From an uncultured Lachnospiraceae bacterium (GTDB lineage Bacteria; Bacillota; Clostridia; Lachnospirales; Lachnospiraceae), in assembly GCA_949051815.1 (NCBI GenBank), contig CARQVR010000055.1:1-23389 (forward strand): a stretch of 23,389 bases of DNA, written 5' to 3'. Under the pieces are notes generated by a model, which saw nothing but the letters and a program-made list of their open reading frames with translations, did no database searches and was not told the DNA's origin. Made by a program: the position numbers and the translations under genes. Positions 22,813 through 23,389 of the stretch are shown here, piece after piece. How positions within the stretch are numbered: the stretch's first letter is position 1; every line of letters begins with the position of its first letter.

Positions 22813-23277
22813 ATGGCGAAGGAGGCCATGAAGCTGGTGGCGAACAATAAAAAAGCCTACCATGATTACTTCATAGAGGAGAAATACGAGGCGGGGCTTG
22901 CGCTTCACGGCACGGAGGTGAAATCCCTGCGCATGGGCAAGTGCAGCATCAAGGAGGCGTTCGTGCGGATTGAAAACGGGGAGGCTTTTGTCTACGGCAT
23001 GAATGTGAGCCCCTATGAGAAGGGAAATATATTTAACAAAGATCCGCTCCGCACAAGGAAACTGCTGATGCATAAGTTTGAAATCCGGAAACTTGCGGGA
23101 AGAATGGCGGAGCAGGGATATACGATTGTGCCGCTGCAGGTTTACTTTAAGGAGGGAAGGGCGAAGATAGAGATCGGCCTTGCGAAAGGCAAAAAGCTCT
23201 ATGACAAGCGGCATGATATCGCGAAAAAGGATCTGCGCAGGGAACATGAGCGGGAATTTAAAATAAAAAACCTGTAG
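22813..23277 (+). CDS. smpB: tmRNA-binding protein SmpB
   Basis: A 154-residue RNA-binding protein that escorts tmRNA to stalled ribosomes. It shows the family core: KLVANNKKAYHDYFIEEKYEAGLALHGTEVKSLR, then CSIKEAFVRIENGEAFVYGMNVSPYEKGN, then DPLRTRKLLMHKFEI and QVYFKEGRAKIEIGLAKGKKLYDKR, with a basic C-terminal tail that enters the ribosomal mRNA channel (AKKDLRREHEREFKIKNL). GGGAGGAGAG precedes the ATG. The ssrA promoter begins immediately after the stop, so the two trans-translation partners are adjacent. Confidence 0.98.
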   Translation: MAKEAMKLVANNKKAYHDYFIEEKYEAGLALHGTEVKSLRMGKCSIKEAFVRIENGEAFVYGMNVSPYEKGNIFNKDPLRTRKLLMHKFEIRKLAGRMAEQGYTIVPLQVYFKEGRAKIEIGLAKGKKLYDKRHDIAKKDLRREHEREFKIKNL

Positions 23278-23278
23278 A

Positions 23279-23307
23279 TTGCATCGCGTAGAGAATAGTG
23301 GTATAAT
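23279..23307 (+). promoter_or_regulatory. sigma-A promoter of ssrA
   Basis: TTGCAT (23279-23284) and a perfect TATAAT (23302-23307) with a 17-base spacer. Transcription would start near 23314, so a precursor of about 25 bases precedes the mature tmRNA end and would need 5' processing. Confidence 0.85.
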
Positions 23308-23339
23308 TTCTGTAAATTCAGAGACAATCTGATGAATAC

Positions 23340-23389
23340 GGGCCAGTCAAGGTTTCGACAGGGGTCTTGCAGCTGGAGAAGCTATCCGC
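23340..23389 (+). ncRNA. ssrA: tmRNA, 5' end only (cut by window end)
   Basis: The sequence GGGCCAGTCAAGGTTTCGAC followed by AGGGG is the conserved tRNA-like 5' end of tmRNA. The position directly after smpB and the strong promoter support it. The tag reading frame and 3' half lie beyond the window, so the peptide tag cannot be read. Confidence 0.9.

Overview
The window reads as a chromosomal segment of a Gram-positive anaerobe of the Clostridia, most likely a Lachnospiraceae-type gut bacterium. This rests on gene content and style: a CIRCE-controlled groES-groEL operon, a bifunctional Rel protein, the Bacillota order secG-rnr-smpB-ssrA, strong purine-rich ribosome binding sites, moderately GC-rich coding DNA, and several protein types common in Lachnospiraceae (zinc-ribbon membrane proteins, a degenerate GGDEF protein, a VWA/MoxR pair, a small leucine-rich-repeat protein). 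The species cannot be named from the sequence alone. No transposase, integrase, phage gene, CRISPR array, rRNA or tRNA gene was seen.

Layout. 1-3611: an ABC uptake cassette of FecB/BtuF type (lipoprotein, FecCD-type permease, ATPase) followed 12 bases later by a small protein that resembles a cobalamin adenosyltransferase. I therefore infer corrinoid rather than iron uptake. 3739-6780: a degenerate GGDEF sensor protein, then three small membrane proteins, the first two with N-terminal zinc ribbons. 6883-9217: promoter, CIRCE operator, groES, a structured spacer, groEL and a strong bidirectional terminator. 9232-11360: a convergent membrane-anchored XRE regulator, then a WYL regulator divergent from an isochorismatase-like hydrolase, with a palindrome lying in the shared promoter region. 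11581-15743: rel, a glyoxalase II-like metallo-beta-lactamase-fold hydrolase and a TraX-family membrane protein. 15852-19870: a VWA/metallopeptidase-like protein, a MoxR-type AAA ATPase and a leucine-rich-repeat protein, probably working as one module. 19967-23389: secG, rnr, smpB and the 5' end of ssrA (tmRNA), which runs off the window.

The most unusual content is between the genes. Four junctions (groES/groEL, rel/hydrolase, VWA/MoxR, MoxR/LRR) carry copies of one structured element. Each begins at or overlaps the upstream stop codon. Each has a closing stem whose sequence differs between copies while pairing is kept, and each ends in a nearly invariant hairpin (GAGAATGCC...GGCATTCTC) 27-53 bases before the next start codon. 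A related three-way-junction design with a 23-bp arm forms the leader of rnr. A second motif family (GAGCAA ... GAGAG-stem-GAAG-stem ... TTTGCGA) appears after groEL, in the rnr leader and between rnr and smpB. These look like transcribed extragenic elements affecting mRNA processing or stability; that function is inference.

Working together: several units serve protein and RNA quality control and stress (GroESL, Rel, RNase R, SmpB and tmRNA, SecG). The VWA/MoxR/LRR unit is probably an assembly or remodelling chaperone system with an unknown client.
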